A stretch of DNA of 64,000 nt, taken from Verrucomicrobiia bacterium (GTDB taxonomy: Bacteria; Verrucomicrobiota; Verrucomicrobiia; Verrucomicrobiales; DEV007). The stretch is taken from positions 462,174-526,173 of the forward strand of contig JAUIAH010000002.1 of the NCBI GenBank assembly GCA_030425385.1, read 5' to 3'. A program made the translations under genes and the position numbers. How positions within the stretch are numbered: position 1 is the first letter of the stretch; every line of letters begins with the position of its first letter. This document shows positions 30,001 to 37,265 of the stretch, piece after piece. The notes under the pieces are model-generated. The model saw nothing but the letters and a program-made list of their open reading frames with translations, searched no databases and was not told the DNA's origin.

Positions 30001-30815
30001 TTCACAAAGATCCAGGTGGCTGTCTCCACACCATCCAATAGCGAATCATCATCGGAATCGGGATCATCGGGATCGGTGCCCAAGCGTTGCTCTCCCAGAT
30101 TGTTTACCCCATCATTGTCGGGATCATTCGTCCCTGATTGGTTCAAGTTGCCAAAGGCATCGCGTTCCCATTGATCGCCGAGACCATCCATATCGGTATC
30201 CGCGGCCGTGTCCACTTTCATCCACATAGTCGCGCCATCACATCCGTCGTTCGCGTAGTCTCCGTCCGTGCCAGCGGGCGTCTGAATCAAATCTAACACA
30301 TCACCAGGACCAATACTTAGATACACGGTCTCTTCGACGCCCACGGCATCGTCAAAGGCAATGGTCGTTTCAGAGAGCACCCGGCCATTGATCGCCACCG
30401 CCGCTGTGACGCCATCCCCACAATTTGTGTTGGTCTTACGGACAACGTAGCGCACGGCAATGGGAGTTTCATTGCTCACCGCGGCTTCCCAACGGCGAAT
30501 GGGCCATTGAATGCCCTTTCCTGTGATGCCTGGGTGCGCACTCGTTCGGCGAATCTCTGTCCAAGGCGGATTCCCATTGGGCGTGTCCCAGAAGTTCCCC
30601 GTCCACCAGGAGGCTGGTAGCGCGGTGAATTCTTGGTGTGGATGATAGTCTCGTCGCATCTCTCTCACTTCCCGATAGCCATAGGTCCAGCCATTCTCAC
30701 CCTGAGTGCCCGTGCCGCTCCAATCCAAATCGGAATCCGATAGAGGAGCTCCATGGCTCCACGAGAGAAGAGATCCTATGAGTGCCGCATAGAAGGAGAG
30801 GGCTAGCAGTTTCAT
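24048..30815 (-). CDS. Giant multidomain DUF1800 surface protein
   Basis: About 2255 residues, far larger than ordinary DUF1800 proteins (450-650). The start at 30815 gives the leader MKLLALSFYAALIGSLLS. Order: an N-terminal beta domain (30-200); thrombospondin-type-3 calcium repeats (DTDMDGLGD..., about 205-335); a LamG/concanavalin-like lectin domain (340-560) with AYWDFDD; a PA14-like domain (645-795) with FNSDDGGALWVDGE; more calcium repeats; an L-type-lectin-like domain (918-1128); repeats and another beta domain (1130-1430); repeats; a short RYQLMASENLSDWKS domain (about 1600-1645); and C-terminal DUF1800 (about 1716-2255) with RFLMQASFGAT and FPDENYAREIMQLFTIGL. First gene of the operon with DUF1501 and the pseudopilin-like protein. 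Probably exported and carbohydrate-binding. Confidence 0.9.
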   Translation of the reverse strand: MKLLALSFYAALIGSLLSWSHGAPLSDSDLDWSGTGTQGENGWTYGYREVREMRRDYHPHQEFTALPASWWTGNFWDTPNGNPPWTEIRRTSAHPGITGKGIQWPIRRWEAAVSNETPIAVRYVVRKTNTNCGDGVTAAVAINGRVLSETTIAFDDAVGVEETVYLSIGPGDVLDLIQTPAGTDGDYANDGCDGATMWMKVDTAADTDMDGLGDQWERDAFGNLNQSGTNDPDNDGVNNLGEQRLGTDPDDPDSDDDSLLDGVETATWIFVNASNRGTNPTLADTDGDGLRDDLEDGVLSSPLLVDTDGDDFDDAKEVLVGTDPIDPLSHPANGSGLIAYWDFDDTSLANASADRVAGRIGSFESGAAFTADGGGHSGASGDRALDLGSTQASQRMSVSPTQWLAGMGAKDAMTVSFWQRLIGRTSSSAFWFTAPSEERAAQAHAPWSDNWIHWDTGGCCGNTYRTSAEIPAATDVTSGWHHFAFVKEGSQKQIWLNGVLLREGVNVTDLPLDMELLSVGATFGGWGSITGQIDEFAIFADALTPSQIGELASNTADPWALGGIIDSDNDGLGDDWETHFGLQVGVNDAALDPDLDGHTNADEYRRGTDPTVNPTPFYSAGSWRVRMVRSRDALWHLDSAAYQVGVLEILRPRHPQVTDRSLTFERLINFKEQLFDNGWLFGSTAEPFPILGAYMPENHFAMEVTGQIYQRADGDVTLGFNSDDGGALWVDGELVTLYNQSRGRGTSLGTVTLTEGLHDVRFVYWAGEGGSGVTLIGGVAFGEVTEATTKTVDVLQAFDIHAVATADSDLDGIDDFKERHFFNTLARNGSADFDNDTLADAQEFALKTDPTEKDTDGDGIVDAEEVSAGSDPTQPNVEVDTDNDGFDDDYEKLVGTDPLDNLQYPGSYRRPLLRVLTYSQDFNGLANGTLDLPDGSHVVNVRQEAASVQSDALRLTAIGSYSALANFVLPDLGDGATQGFSAKFRFSLSSPGTAADGFSFNYGAITPSLAGGEEGFGSGLSVEFDTYTNGAEDPIGYAVALDGVDLPGGSVAMPVPVDGNWHSAEIRWKKSGATSGTLDFEIDGSPIFANLSTPGFTPCALSRFIFAARTGGATEDLLIDDIEIVAPGDQTDSDADTLTDAWERAYFPNLAQAANGDPDNDTLTNSQEQAMGTSPMDPDSDGDGIGDQHETTTDPSLADTDHDGLADGREINDPIHPTNPNAFDTDGDGRGDYHELWWGTDPNDASDHPEGASLPFYSYFDDQWIWRIEKLRVLWDHRAAAPIVDAGGTSRFFGIAAQNRSEPVYSAWELGFRYHTSSGSSFYVTTGPGVLENRDGYGIWRAFWDTPSSWEAALGLAGRGASDESDPLVFDARLCPGEDAFSCASLSFHLHNEHTGETLVDARFPGKAPASLQDQTAEWSSREWRAKATMWSAPGIQWSIGGALAPPDTDNDGMSDAFEIAHAFDWNDPADALLDADMDGLTNAEEALWMTDPRKKDSDGDDAEDGFEVHRGYLATDDTSFPPYAAYGAPTSPLGDINGNGVSDLWEVSYGLPPGWDSLLDLDGDGQNNAFESLAGTDPWDRSSMLEPVMALDGSDVDIQWDAVPGKRYQLMASENLSDWKSLGTWDGETSSIVEVLSGHGESYDRHMYRVDVAIVDTDHDGVSDDAERIIGTAVTRSDSGASSEMGVGGAALAGDYIRLIESVRGAASGAGPGVPSRSQAARFLMQASFGATLAEIDQVVALGYEGWIDEQITQRGLSLHEPYIAELWEDHRHGFREVPNYQKGNFGVPGNNATTSFFRGAVQGSDQLRQRVAFALSQILVASRQDSNLVDYPQGMCSFYDILVRHAFGNYEDILWEVSMHPVMGRYLSHIGNQKADATINRFPDENYAREIMQLFTIGLWELAPNGERLVDGAGEPMPTYDNDVIKELARVFTGIWFGERPWGDGGWDDSHYTKPMGMHADRHDFGEKAIFTNRPAPGRPDVIIPARAESEANGLQDIRDAVAMLFEHPNTPPFICRQLIQFLVTANPSPDYVKRVQDVFVDNGVGERGDLGAVIKAILLDVEAREPRSLSDEGFGKLKEPVLRITALARAFNLGRHPDLVWWDLESLERASFQIPSKAPSVFNFYRPDYQAPGEVRAANLVSPVFQIADSFTSIAFPNHLWELLSAGFPGGRGGDGVERFGLDYQETDVLNGDAERLVDRMNLLFCGGQMSVSTRDALILAINALPAESPPRWRAVLAAYLTLCSPDGAILR

Positions 30816-30963
30816 GAAATCAGGGGGATGCATGCAGACGTCCCGATCCATACGTTCTCAGGACCGCTCAATTATCACGGATTCTCAGGAAAAGGCGAAT
30901 TCGAACGCTCAGAAGCACGCGATCAGGCGCATCGCTATACTCCCTGCGACGCTATTCTGTGAA

Positions 30964-31917
30964 TCAGCGCGATCCTAACAGACCTTCTGCCGCTTCGATC
31001 ACTTCGTGCGCCGTGATCTCGCTGAGCAACCCACTGGGATGTTCGATGACACGCGCATGGGCGTGCGTGGGTGCCCACACAGGAGACATCGTGGGGCCAA
31101 ACAGAGTGATGGTTGGCGTGCCCACGGCCGCCGCGAGGTGCGAGATGCCGCTATCGTGCCCCAGATAAAGGGCACAACGTGAGAGGGCCGCCCCGAGAAC
31201 CGGCAGCGGCCAGCGGTTGGCACGCCGATGGGGTAGCCCTTTCCGTTGCAGGGCTTCCAAGAAATCCGCCACGGGTTCATCCTCAGCCTCGCCCGTGGAA
31301 ATCAGCAAGCGCGCCTCTGGATGCGATTCATGCAGCCGCTCGGCGACGTCGAGCCACCGAACCAAGGGCCAATTCTTGTAGGGACTTCCGCTGCCCGGAT
31401 GAAGAGCGATCCAGGGGCGCGCCTCCTCCTCAAGATGCGCATCTCCGAGAGCCTGCGTAGAATCGTCGAGAATCAGTTGCGGCGATCGACGGCTTTCATC
31501 TAGCAACAGCGCCAATTCCTCTAACGGACGCGCCAATTGCTCCGCCGCTGGGGCACCTTGATGATCCACTCGATGCGAACATTCGATCAGGGTCTCGACC
31601 CCAGCCCGTTGCAAGTTGTCGCGGAAATGGTGGTCTGGATCGTAGAGGTAACTCACGACCACACTGAAGCTGGCAAAGTAGGCACTGAGCCCGTCGTCCA
31701 AGGGCGCACCTTTGGCGAAGAAGGGTGCCAGCGCCCCATACTCAATGGAGCGTGTCTGCTTCGTGTAGCCTCCCGCCTGCGCAAGCGCAATGATGCTCTC
31801 GTAGCCCATGATCTCCACCTCAGCTTGAGGAAGGTCTTCAACTAACAGACGAATCGCGGGCAATGTGAGGATGAAATCCCCGATCGCGCCTCCACGGATG
31901 ACGAGTATCTTGCCCAA
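30964..31917 (-). CDS. Glycosyltransferase family 9 (heptosyltransferase-like)
   Basis: About 317 residues from a TTG start at 31917; the upstream AAA gene ends 11 bases before it, so no longer version fits. Family motifs are the N-terminal KILVIRGGAIGDFILTLPAIRLL, the central WIALHPGSGSPYKNWP for the nucleotide-sugar site, and YLGHDSGISHLAAAVGTPTITLFGPT near the C-terminus. GT9 enzymes such as WaaC/WaaF add heptose to the lipopolysaccharide inner core in the cytoplasm, consistent with a Gram-negative envelope. The exact sugar is unknown. Cotranscribed with the TPR-AAA ATPase. Confidence 0.92.
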   Translation of the reverse strand: MGKILVIRGGAIGDFILTLPAIRLLVEDLPQAEVEIMGYESIIALAQAGGYTKQTRSIEYGALAPFFAKGAPLDDGLSAYFASFSVVVSYLYDPDHHFRDNLQRAGVETLIECSHRVDHQGAPAAEQLARPLEELALLLDESRRSPQLILDDSTQALGDAHLEEEARPWIALHPGSGSPYKNWPLVRWLDVAERLHESHPEARLLISTGEAEDEPVADFLEALQRKGLPHRRANRWPLPVLGAALSRCALYLGHDSGISHLAAAVGTPTITLFGPTMSPVWAPTHAHARVIEHPSGLLSEITAHEVIEAAEGLLGSR

Positions 31918-31928
31918 GGACTCTCTCT

Positions 31929-33377
31929 CTATGGCTTGCCGCCAAGATAGCTGAGGACATCGTCATAGAAACCACTATGGTTTGCATGCACAGCATGTCC
32001 TTTGGCGTGCTCAAACCAGCCCCGCGTGGACGGTCGCACTCCTCTTGAGGCTTTCGTGAGGCTTCGCGTGGAGAGTGGGACGATGCGCCCCTCCTTCATT
32101 GCCTGCATCAGCGCCTCATCAGAAGCCTGATCGAAGACAGCCTTGAGATCCGCCCCGGAAAAGTCTCGCGTACGCTTGGCGAGCGCTTTGGCATCGAGAT
32201 CCGCCATCGGCTTATCCTTGGCCATGACGTTGATGATCGCTTCTCGAGCCGCTTCGTCGGGCGGTGGGGCAAAGATCAGTTTGTCGAATCGGCCCGGTCT
32301 CAGGAAAGCAGAGTCCAGGTGCCATGGCGCATTGGTCGCCCCAATGACCAGCACCCCATCATTCCTGGTATCCGTGGTATCGATCTCGGCAAGAAACTGA
32401 TTGATCAACGACCGCCCTGCAGTCTGTCGCATGTCTTTGCGATCTGCAGCCAGGGCATCAATCTCATCGAAGAAGAGGACGGTCGGTGCATGCTCACGAG
32501 CCAACTGGAATAGCTGGTTGAGATTCTTCTCCGTGTTGCCCACATACATGTCTAACACTTGATGCAATCCCAATGAGAAGAAGTTGGCATCGATCTCGCC
32601 CGCGGCCGCCCGCCCGATGAGCGTCTTGCCACACCCCGGAGGTCCGTAGAGGAGTAATCCGCCTCCCACTGTCTTCCCATAGGCTCGGAAGAGTTCGGGA
32701 TTCTTCATCGGATAGAGCACCTTCATCCGGATCTCTTCTTTGAGATCGTCCATCCCACCGACGTCTCGAAAGGTGACACTGGGTTGTTGGAAATCAGAAA
32801 TCGAGAAGCCACCGAAAGGATGATAGGGTGATAGGAACGGGTCCTCCTCATCGTCATCGTCATCCTCTTCTCCGAAGAAGAATGTCTCGTCCGCGTCCTC
32901 CTGCAGACTCGGATCGTCATCTCGCCAATCTCCCGAAAAGAGATACCGCTGCTCGCCGCCGCGCTCATCCGCCTTCTCCACTTTGCGTAGGCCTAACTCT
33001 TTCTCCAGAGCGTGATCACTCACCTGCTTGTTGATGGAAATGCCGCGGCGATAGAATTCGGACGCCAAGTCAACATTGCCCTCACTTAAGTAAAGGCGAC
33101 TCAGAAAGACGTAGACCGGGGCGTGATCAGGTTTCTCCTTTACCAGAGTTTCCGCACGGATAGCCGCCTCCGAAGTTCTGCCCTCGAGATAGAGGACGCG
33201 CGAGATGCCCAGCCTTGCCTCCGGGGCATTCGGCTGAAGACGCAGACAGCGTTCGTAGGCCTCCCGAGCCTCCGGGAGGGCGAAGGATTCGAGACACGCC
33301 TCCGCATAAATCTGGAGAAGGGGCACATTCTCCGGAGACTCAGCGAGAGCACGGCGCAGGGACTCCAGATCGGTCAT
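31929..33377 (-). CDS. TPR-AAA+ ATPase
   Basis: 482 residues. The N-terminal 120 are tetratricopeptide-like helices (AYERCLRLQPNAPEARLGIS). An acidic linker follows (EEDDDDDEED near 170). The AAA+ module (about 200-430) has Walker A GPPGCGKT (about 245), Walker B VLFFDEIDAL (about 296), a sensor in LVIGATNAP and the arginine finger region LRPGRFDK, all close to FtsH/Cdc48-type AAA proteins. No protease domain or zinc motif follows, so it is probably an unfoldase or remodelling ATPase that recognises partners through the TPR part. The combination with a GT9 gene in one operon is not one I recognise. Confidence 0.85.
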   Translation of the reverse strand: MTDLESLRRALAESPENVPLLQIYAEACLESFALPEAREAYERCLRLQPNAPEARLGISRVLYLEGRTSEAAIRAETLVKEKPDHAPVYVFLSRLYLSEGNVDLASEFYRRGISINKQVSDHALEKELGLRKVEKADERGGEQRYLFSGDWRDDDPSLQEDADETFFFGEEDDDDDEEDPFLSPYHPFGGFSISDFQQPSVTFRDVGGMDDLKEEIRMKVLYPMKNPELFRAYGKTVGGGLLLYGPPGCGKTLIGRAAAGEIDANFFSLGLHQVLDMYVGNTEKNLNQLFQLAREHAPTVLFFDEIDALAADRKDMRQTAGRSLINQFLAEIDTTDTRNDGVLVIGATNAPWHLDSAFLRPGRFDKLIFAPPPDEAAREAIINVMAKDKPMADLDAKALAKRTRDFSGADLKAVFDQASDEALMQAMKEGRIVPLSTRSLTKASRGVRPSTRGWFEHAKGHAVHANHSGFYDDVLSYLGGKP

Positions 33378-33430
33378 GGAGGAAACCTAAACACGTGTCC
33401 TCTTTCTGAAAACTGAAATTGTGGGGGAAT

Positions 33431-34363
33431 TCAATGAGCATCTTCGGGCGGTCGTCGACGCCAGAAGGTGGCCAGCAGACTCCCCATGAGACAATGATAC
33501 ACAGCCGCAATGGCTCCAGGGACTGACACCGCACCCGCGGCGAAATGCTGTTTCGCCAGGTGCACCGCCAACCCCGAGTTCTGCATCCCCACCTCGATCG
33601 CGACGGTCCGGCAGAATCGCTCGGACTGCCGCAGAAGGCGCGCGGCCACGTAGCCGAGGACAAACCCCATGGAATCGAAGAGAAACATCACGAGGAGCAG
33701 CGTTCGCCAGTGATCTCGCAGTTTCTCTAAGTTCAGCGCCACGATGCAGGCAACAATGAGCGTCACCGCCAGGACCGAGATCAGCGGGGCAACCGTCCTG
33801 CCCACATGATCAACCAACGAGGGAAAGAGCCCGTTGAGCACCATCCCCGCCGTCACGGGCAGCAGCACCACGGTGACCATGCTCCACACCATGGAAACAA
33901 AGTCTCCCCCGAGAGCCGTGCCTCCTAGCCAAAGCGTGAGAGCGGGCGTGAGGATGACTGAGAAGAGGGTGGATGTCATCGTCATGAGGACCGACAAGGG
34001 CACGTCCGCACGGCTCAAGTAGGCAATGACATTCGACGCGGTCCCGCCCGGGCAACAACCGACAAGAATGAGCCCCATGGCAAACTCCGGCTCCAAGCGA
34101 AACAGCTTGGCGCAGCCGAAGGCCAGCGAAGGCATGATGACAAACTGCGCCACGACCCCGATCATCACGCTGACGGGCTGCTTGAGCACCGCGCGGAAAT
34201 CCGTCCAGCGCAAGGTGAGCCCCATGCCTAACATCACCACTCCTAGTGCCGGCGTGATCCATGGTTGAAACCAGGTGAAGTGCGACGGCGCCGCCACTGC
34301 CCAAGCCGTGCCGATCACGACCCAGACCGCAAAGAGGTTCGTCAGCGTGGTGTACCATTTCAT
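33431..34363 (-). CDS. Bile acid:sodium symporter family transporter (BASS)
   Basis: 310 residues, about 9-10 membrane segments. It shows the family signature ILVGCCPGGTASNVIAYLSR (sodium-binding crossover region) and, later, VAIEVGMQNSGLAVHLAKQHF. BASS proteins couple sodium to import of bile acids, pyruvate, pantoate or other organic anions. The substrate here cannot be told from sequence. It diverges from an altronate-dehydratase-family gene with only 65 bases between starts, so a sugar-acid-derived anion such as 2-keto-3-deoxygluconate or a related acid is an inference worth testing. Confidence 0.93.
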   Translation of the reverse strand: MKWYTTLTNLFAVWVVIGTAWAVAAPSHFTWFQPWITPALGVVMLGMGLTLRWTDFRAVLKQPVSVMIGVVAQFVIMPSLAFGCAKLFRLEPEFAMGLILVGCCPGGTASNVIAYLSRADVPLSVLMTMTSTLFSVILTPALTLWLGGTALGGDFVSMVWSMVTVVLLPVTAGMVLNGLFPSLVDHVGRTVAPLISVLAVTLIVACIVALNLEKLRDHWRTLLLVMFLFDSMGFVLGYVAARLLRQSERFCRTVAIEVGMQNSGLAVHLAKQHFAAGAVSVPGAIAAVYHCLMGSLLATFWRRRPPEDAH

Positions 34364-34428
34364 GTCCCTGGCCTACCTGCCTTTGACGCCCTTGTCGATT
34401 CCTCCTTGTCCTCTCCGGTCCATTCGTC

Positions 34429-36105
34429 ATGCTGCCTACTGACTTCACCCACATGCCTGCCCCTATCAAAGCCCTACGCGTCCATCCCGATGACAATGTC
34501 CTCGTCGCACTGAGAGATCTAGAGGCGGGCGAAAGCGTGACCGTGGAGGGATCTACCCACGCTCCTTGCGAGGCCATTCCCGCCAAGCACAAGTTCACCG
34601 ACCGTCCACTCGCGACAGGTGAACCGGTGACCATGTATGGACTCACTGTCGGTCTGACAGAGTGCCCCATCCCTCTTGGCGGACGACTCACCACGGCCAA
34701 TCTGACCCATGCCGTCGAAGCGGCGGCCCTCCGCGACACAGCCGCTTCTCCCACCTGGACGCCACCTGACGTGAGCGCCTGGGCGTCCCGCACTTTCCAC
34801 GGCTACCACCGGGCAAATGGCGCTGTCGGCACGGCCAACGTTTGGTTAGTCATCCCCTTGGTCTTCTGTGAGAACCGCAACTTGATGTTGATGAAGGAGG
34901 CCTTGTTAGGACCCTTGGGATACGCTGTGAGCAGTCCTTACCATGCCTACGTGCAGCAATTGACCCATGCCCACGCAAGTGGCGACGCCCTACCTGACAT
35001 CGTTGCCGAAGACAGTTCCGCCGCCACCAAGCAGCGTCTCTTTCCCCATGTGGATGGCGTGAAGTTTCTCGCTCATTCCATGGGATGCGGAGGCACCAAC
35101 GGGGATTGCGATACGCTCGCCGGTCTGCTAGCCGGCTACATCGCGCATCCCAATGTCGCCGGCGCCACCATTCTCAGCCTAGGCTGTCAGAAAACGCAAA
35201 TGGATCAGCTCCGCGAGGAGATCCACCAACGCGACCCCGGCTTCTGCAAGCCCTTGCATTTCTTCGAACAACAGAAGAGTCAATCGGAGCGCCAAATGCT
35301 AGGGGCCGCCTTGAAGGCCACATTCTCTGGCCTGGCAGAGGCGAACTCGCTGCGCCGACAACCTGCGCCTCTTCACCAATTGGTCCTGGGCGTGGAGTGT
35401 GGCGGGTCAGACGGATTCTCTGGCATTTCGGCGAATCCGGTTATCGGGCTCGTTTCCGATCGCTTGGCCGCCTTGCGAGGAACCGTGATCTTGTCAGAGT
35501 TTCCCGAGCTATGCGGCGCGGAACAGAACCTGGTCGACCGGTGTGAGACGCCCGCCCTAGCCAAGCGATTCCTCGAACTCATGGCCGCCTACCAGGCAGC
35601 GGCTCAACGTGTGGGTTCAGGATTTGATCAGAATCCCTCACATGGAAACATCGCCGATGGTCTGATCACGGATGCCATGAAGTCTGCCGGGGCTGCACGC
35701 AAAGGCGGCTCTTCTCCCGTGCGCGGCGTGCATGACTATCCAGGATGGGTTGAAGGATCCGGCCTGCAACTCCTCTGCTCGCCGGGAAATGATGTGGAAT
35801 CCACCACCGCCATGGCAGGAGCCGGCGCCACTGTGATGATCTTCTCCACCGGCTTGGGCACCCCCACCGGCAATCCGGTGACCCCTGTCCTCAAGATCTC
35901 TAGCAATTCCACCATCGCCTCCAACCTGGCCGACATCATTGACTTTGACACGGGTCCCATCATCGCTGGTGAAGCCACCCTTGAAGCCCTAGCAGACTCC
36001 CTCTTCGAGCGTCTCATCGACACCGCAAGCGGCCGCTATCTCACCTGCGCCCAACGTTTGGGGCAGGACGATTTCATCCCGTGGAAACGTGGGGTATCTC
36101 TGTGA
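34429..36105 (+). CDS. Altronate dehydratase (UxaA) family hydro-lyase
   Basis: About 558 residues (or 550 from the second ATG at 34453). An N-terminal SAF domain (about 15-100) covers NVLVALRDLEAGE and AIPAKHKFT. A linker leads to the UxaA catalytic part (about 120-555) with FHGYHRANGAVGTANVW, HSMGCGGTNGDCDTLAG, LSLGCQKTQ, GVECGGSDGFSGISANP and the C-terminal TGLGTPTGNPVTPVLKISSN. It matches hydro-lyases that dehydrate altronate (or galactarate) to 2-keto-3-deoxy acids, using iron or manganese. The conserved Cys residues in MGCGG, GCQ and ECGG support a metal site. The substrate is uncertain because related enzymes act on several sugar acids. Divergent from the BASS transporter. Confidence 0.88.
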   Translation: MLPTDFTHMPAPIKALRVHPDDNVLVALRDLEAGESVTVEGSTHAPCEAIPAKHKFTDRPLATGEPVTMYGLTVGLTECPIPLGGRLTTANLTHAVEAAALRDTAASPTWTPPDVSAWASRTFHGYHRANGAVGTANVWLVIPLVFCENRNLMLMKEALLGPLGYAVSSPYHAYVQQLTHAHASGDALPDIVAEDSSAATKQRLFPHVDGVKFLAHSMGCGGTNGDCDTLAGLLAGYIAHPNVAGATILSLGCQKTQMDQLREEIHQRDPGFCKPLHFFEQQKSQSERQMLGAALKATFSGLAEANSLRRQPAPLHQLVLGVECGGSDGFSGISANPVIGLVSDRLAALRGTVILSEFPELCGAEQNLVDRCETPALAKRFLELMAAYQAAAQRVGSGFDQNPSHGNIADGLITDAMKSAGAARKGGSSPVRGVHDYPGWVEGSGLQLLCSPGNDVESTTAMAGAGATVMIFSTGLGTPTGNPVTPVLKISSNSTIASNLADIIDFDTGPIIAGEATLEALADSLFERLIDTASGRYLTCAQRLGQDDFIPWKRGVSL

Positions 36106-36119
36106 GGCTAGGACGTCTT

Positions 36120-37265
36120 CTAGCGCGCCATGGTGACCTCGTTCCCCATCCGTCCCCTTGCCGGCAGGGCTGAACTCGCTTTCAACGTGAAGGAGAATCG
36201 GCATCCTTTGCCAATCTCGCTCTGCAACCCGACGTTTCCTCCTAGCTTTTCCACAATCCGACGGACAATCGAGAGGCCGAGCCCATGCCCTTCCTCATTC
36301 TTCGTTTCGTCGAGTCGCTTGAACTCATCAAAGACCGTGTCCCGTTGTGACGGTGTGAGACCTTTTCCATTGTCCTGCACCCAGAAGACAGGATCCCCTC
36401 CCGATTCCGTCATGCTCCATCCAAGCACGGCTCTCGGACGTTCCCCAGCGTATTTGAGCGCGTTGGTGAGGTAATTCACCCACACTTGCTCAACCCAGGG
36501 CTCATGCCCGTCCACAGTGGGCCACTCGTCTCCATCAATGATGACTTCTGCCTTCCGTTGCTCAATCTCGTGCTTCAGTTGGTTGCGCACTTTCCGCACC
36601 AAGGACCCCATGTCGATGGGTTCGATCTTGGCCTCTGCATTGCCTACTTTTGCAAAGAGCAAGAGTGAATCGATGATGCTGCGCATCCGATTGGCGGCCT
36701 CGAGCAGGGTATCGACATTCTCATCAGTCCGATGCTCTTCCCCCAGCGTCATCAGTTGCGAAATGCCTAACAATGCTGTCAACGGGCTGCGCAAATCATG
36801 TGCCACCGAGCGATCAAACGCCGCCAGGTCGCGATTGCGTTCTTCCAGTCCGCTCTGCAGGCGTTTGATCGTGAGGTGAGTCTGAATGCGAGCTGACACC
36901 TCTTCCAACTGGAAGGGCTTTGACACATAATCGACCCCGCCCACCGTGAACGCCTTGAGCTTGGACTCGGTATCGTGCAAGGCACTGACAAAGATCACTG
37001 GAATGTCCTTATTCTCAGGATCCGCCTTCAATTGCTGGCACACTTCGTAGCCATCCATTTCCGGCATGTTGATATCTAGCAGAATGATATCCGGCTTCGA
37101 TGCAGCGATGGCAGACAGAGCTAGAGCGCCACTGTGGGCAGGACGAATGTTGTATCCTTGTGAGGAAAGCAGCTCGATCAGCAGGCGCAAATTCGCCAGA
37201 GTGTCATCGACGACGAGGACATCTGCTTGATCCTGAGGAGGGGGCGACTGTTCAGAGGAGCGCAT
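36120..37265 (-). CDS. Response-regulator/histidine-kinase fusion
   Basis: About 381 residues. The N-terminal receiver (about 14-130) has VLVVDDTLANLRLL, phospho-acceptor Asp in LLDINMPEMDG (about 62) and the conserved Lys in YVSKPF. The dimerisation/phospho-acceptor helix follows with His in DRSVAHDLRSPLTALLG (about 155). An HATPase domain (about 240-365) has N-box VNYLTNALKYA and G-box DNGKGL / GHGLGLSIV. The start at 37265 overlaps the end of the upstream kinase gene by 14 bases, so the two are translationally coupled. The order receiver-then-kinase is common in phosphorelays controlled by a partner kinase, here probably the adjacent protein. Confidence 0.9.
   Translation of the reverse strand: MRSSEQSPPPQDQADVLVVDDTLANLRLLIELLSSQGYNIRPAHSGALALSAIAASKPDIILLDINMPEMDGYEVCQQLKADPENKDIPVIFVSALHDTESKLKAFTVGGVDYVSKPFQLEEVSARIQTHLTIKRLQSGLEERNRDLAAFDRSVAHDLRSPLTALLGISQLMTLGEEHRTDENVDTLLEAANRMRSIIDSLLLFAKVGNAEAKIEPIDMGSLVRKVRNQLKHEIEQRKAEVIIDGDEWPTVDGHEPWVEQVWVNYLTNALKYAGERPRAVLGWSMTESGGDPVFWVQDNGKGLTPSQRDTVFDEFKRLDETKNEEGHGLGLSIVRRIVEKLGGNVGLQSEIGKGCRFSFTLKASSALPARGRMGNEVTMAR

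Noticed and set aside
24048..30815. Repeated short DNA words resembling a CRISPR or satellite array
   Set aside because: They encode thrombospondin-type-3 calcium repeats in frame; spacing is irregular and there are no conserved direct repeats.
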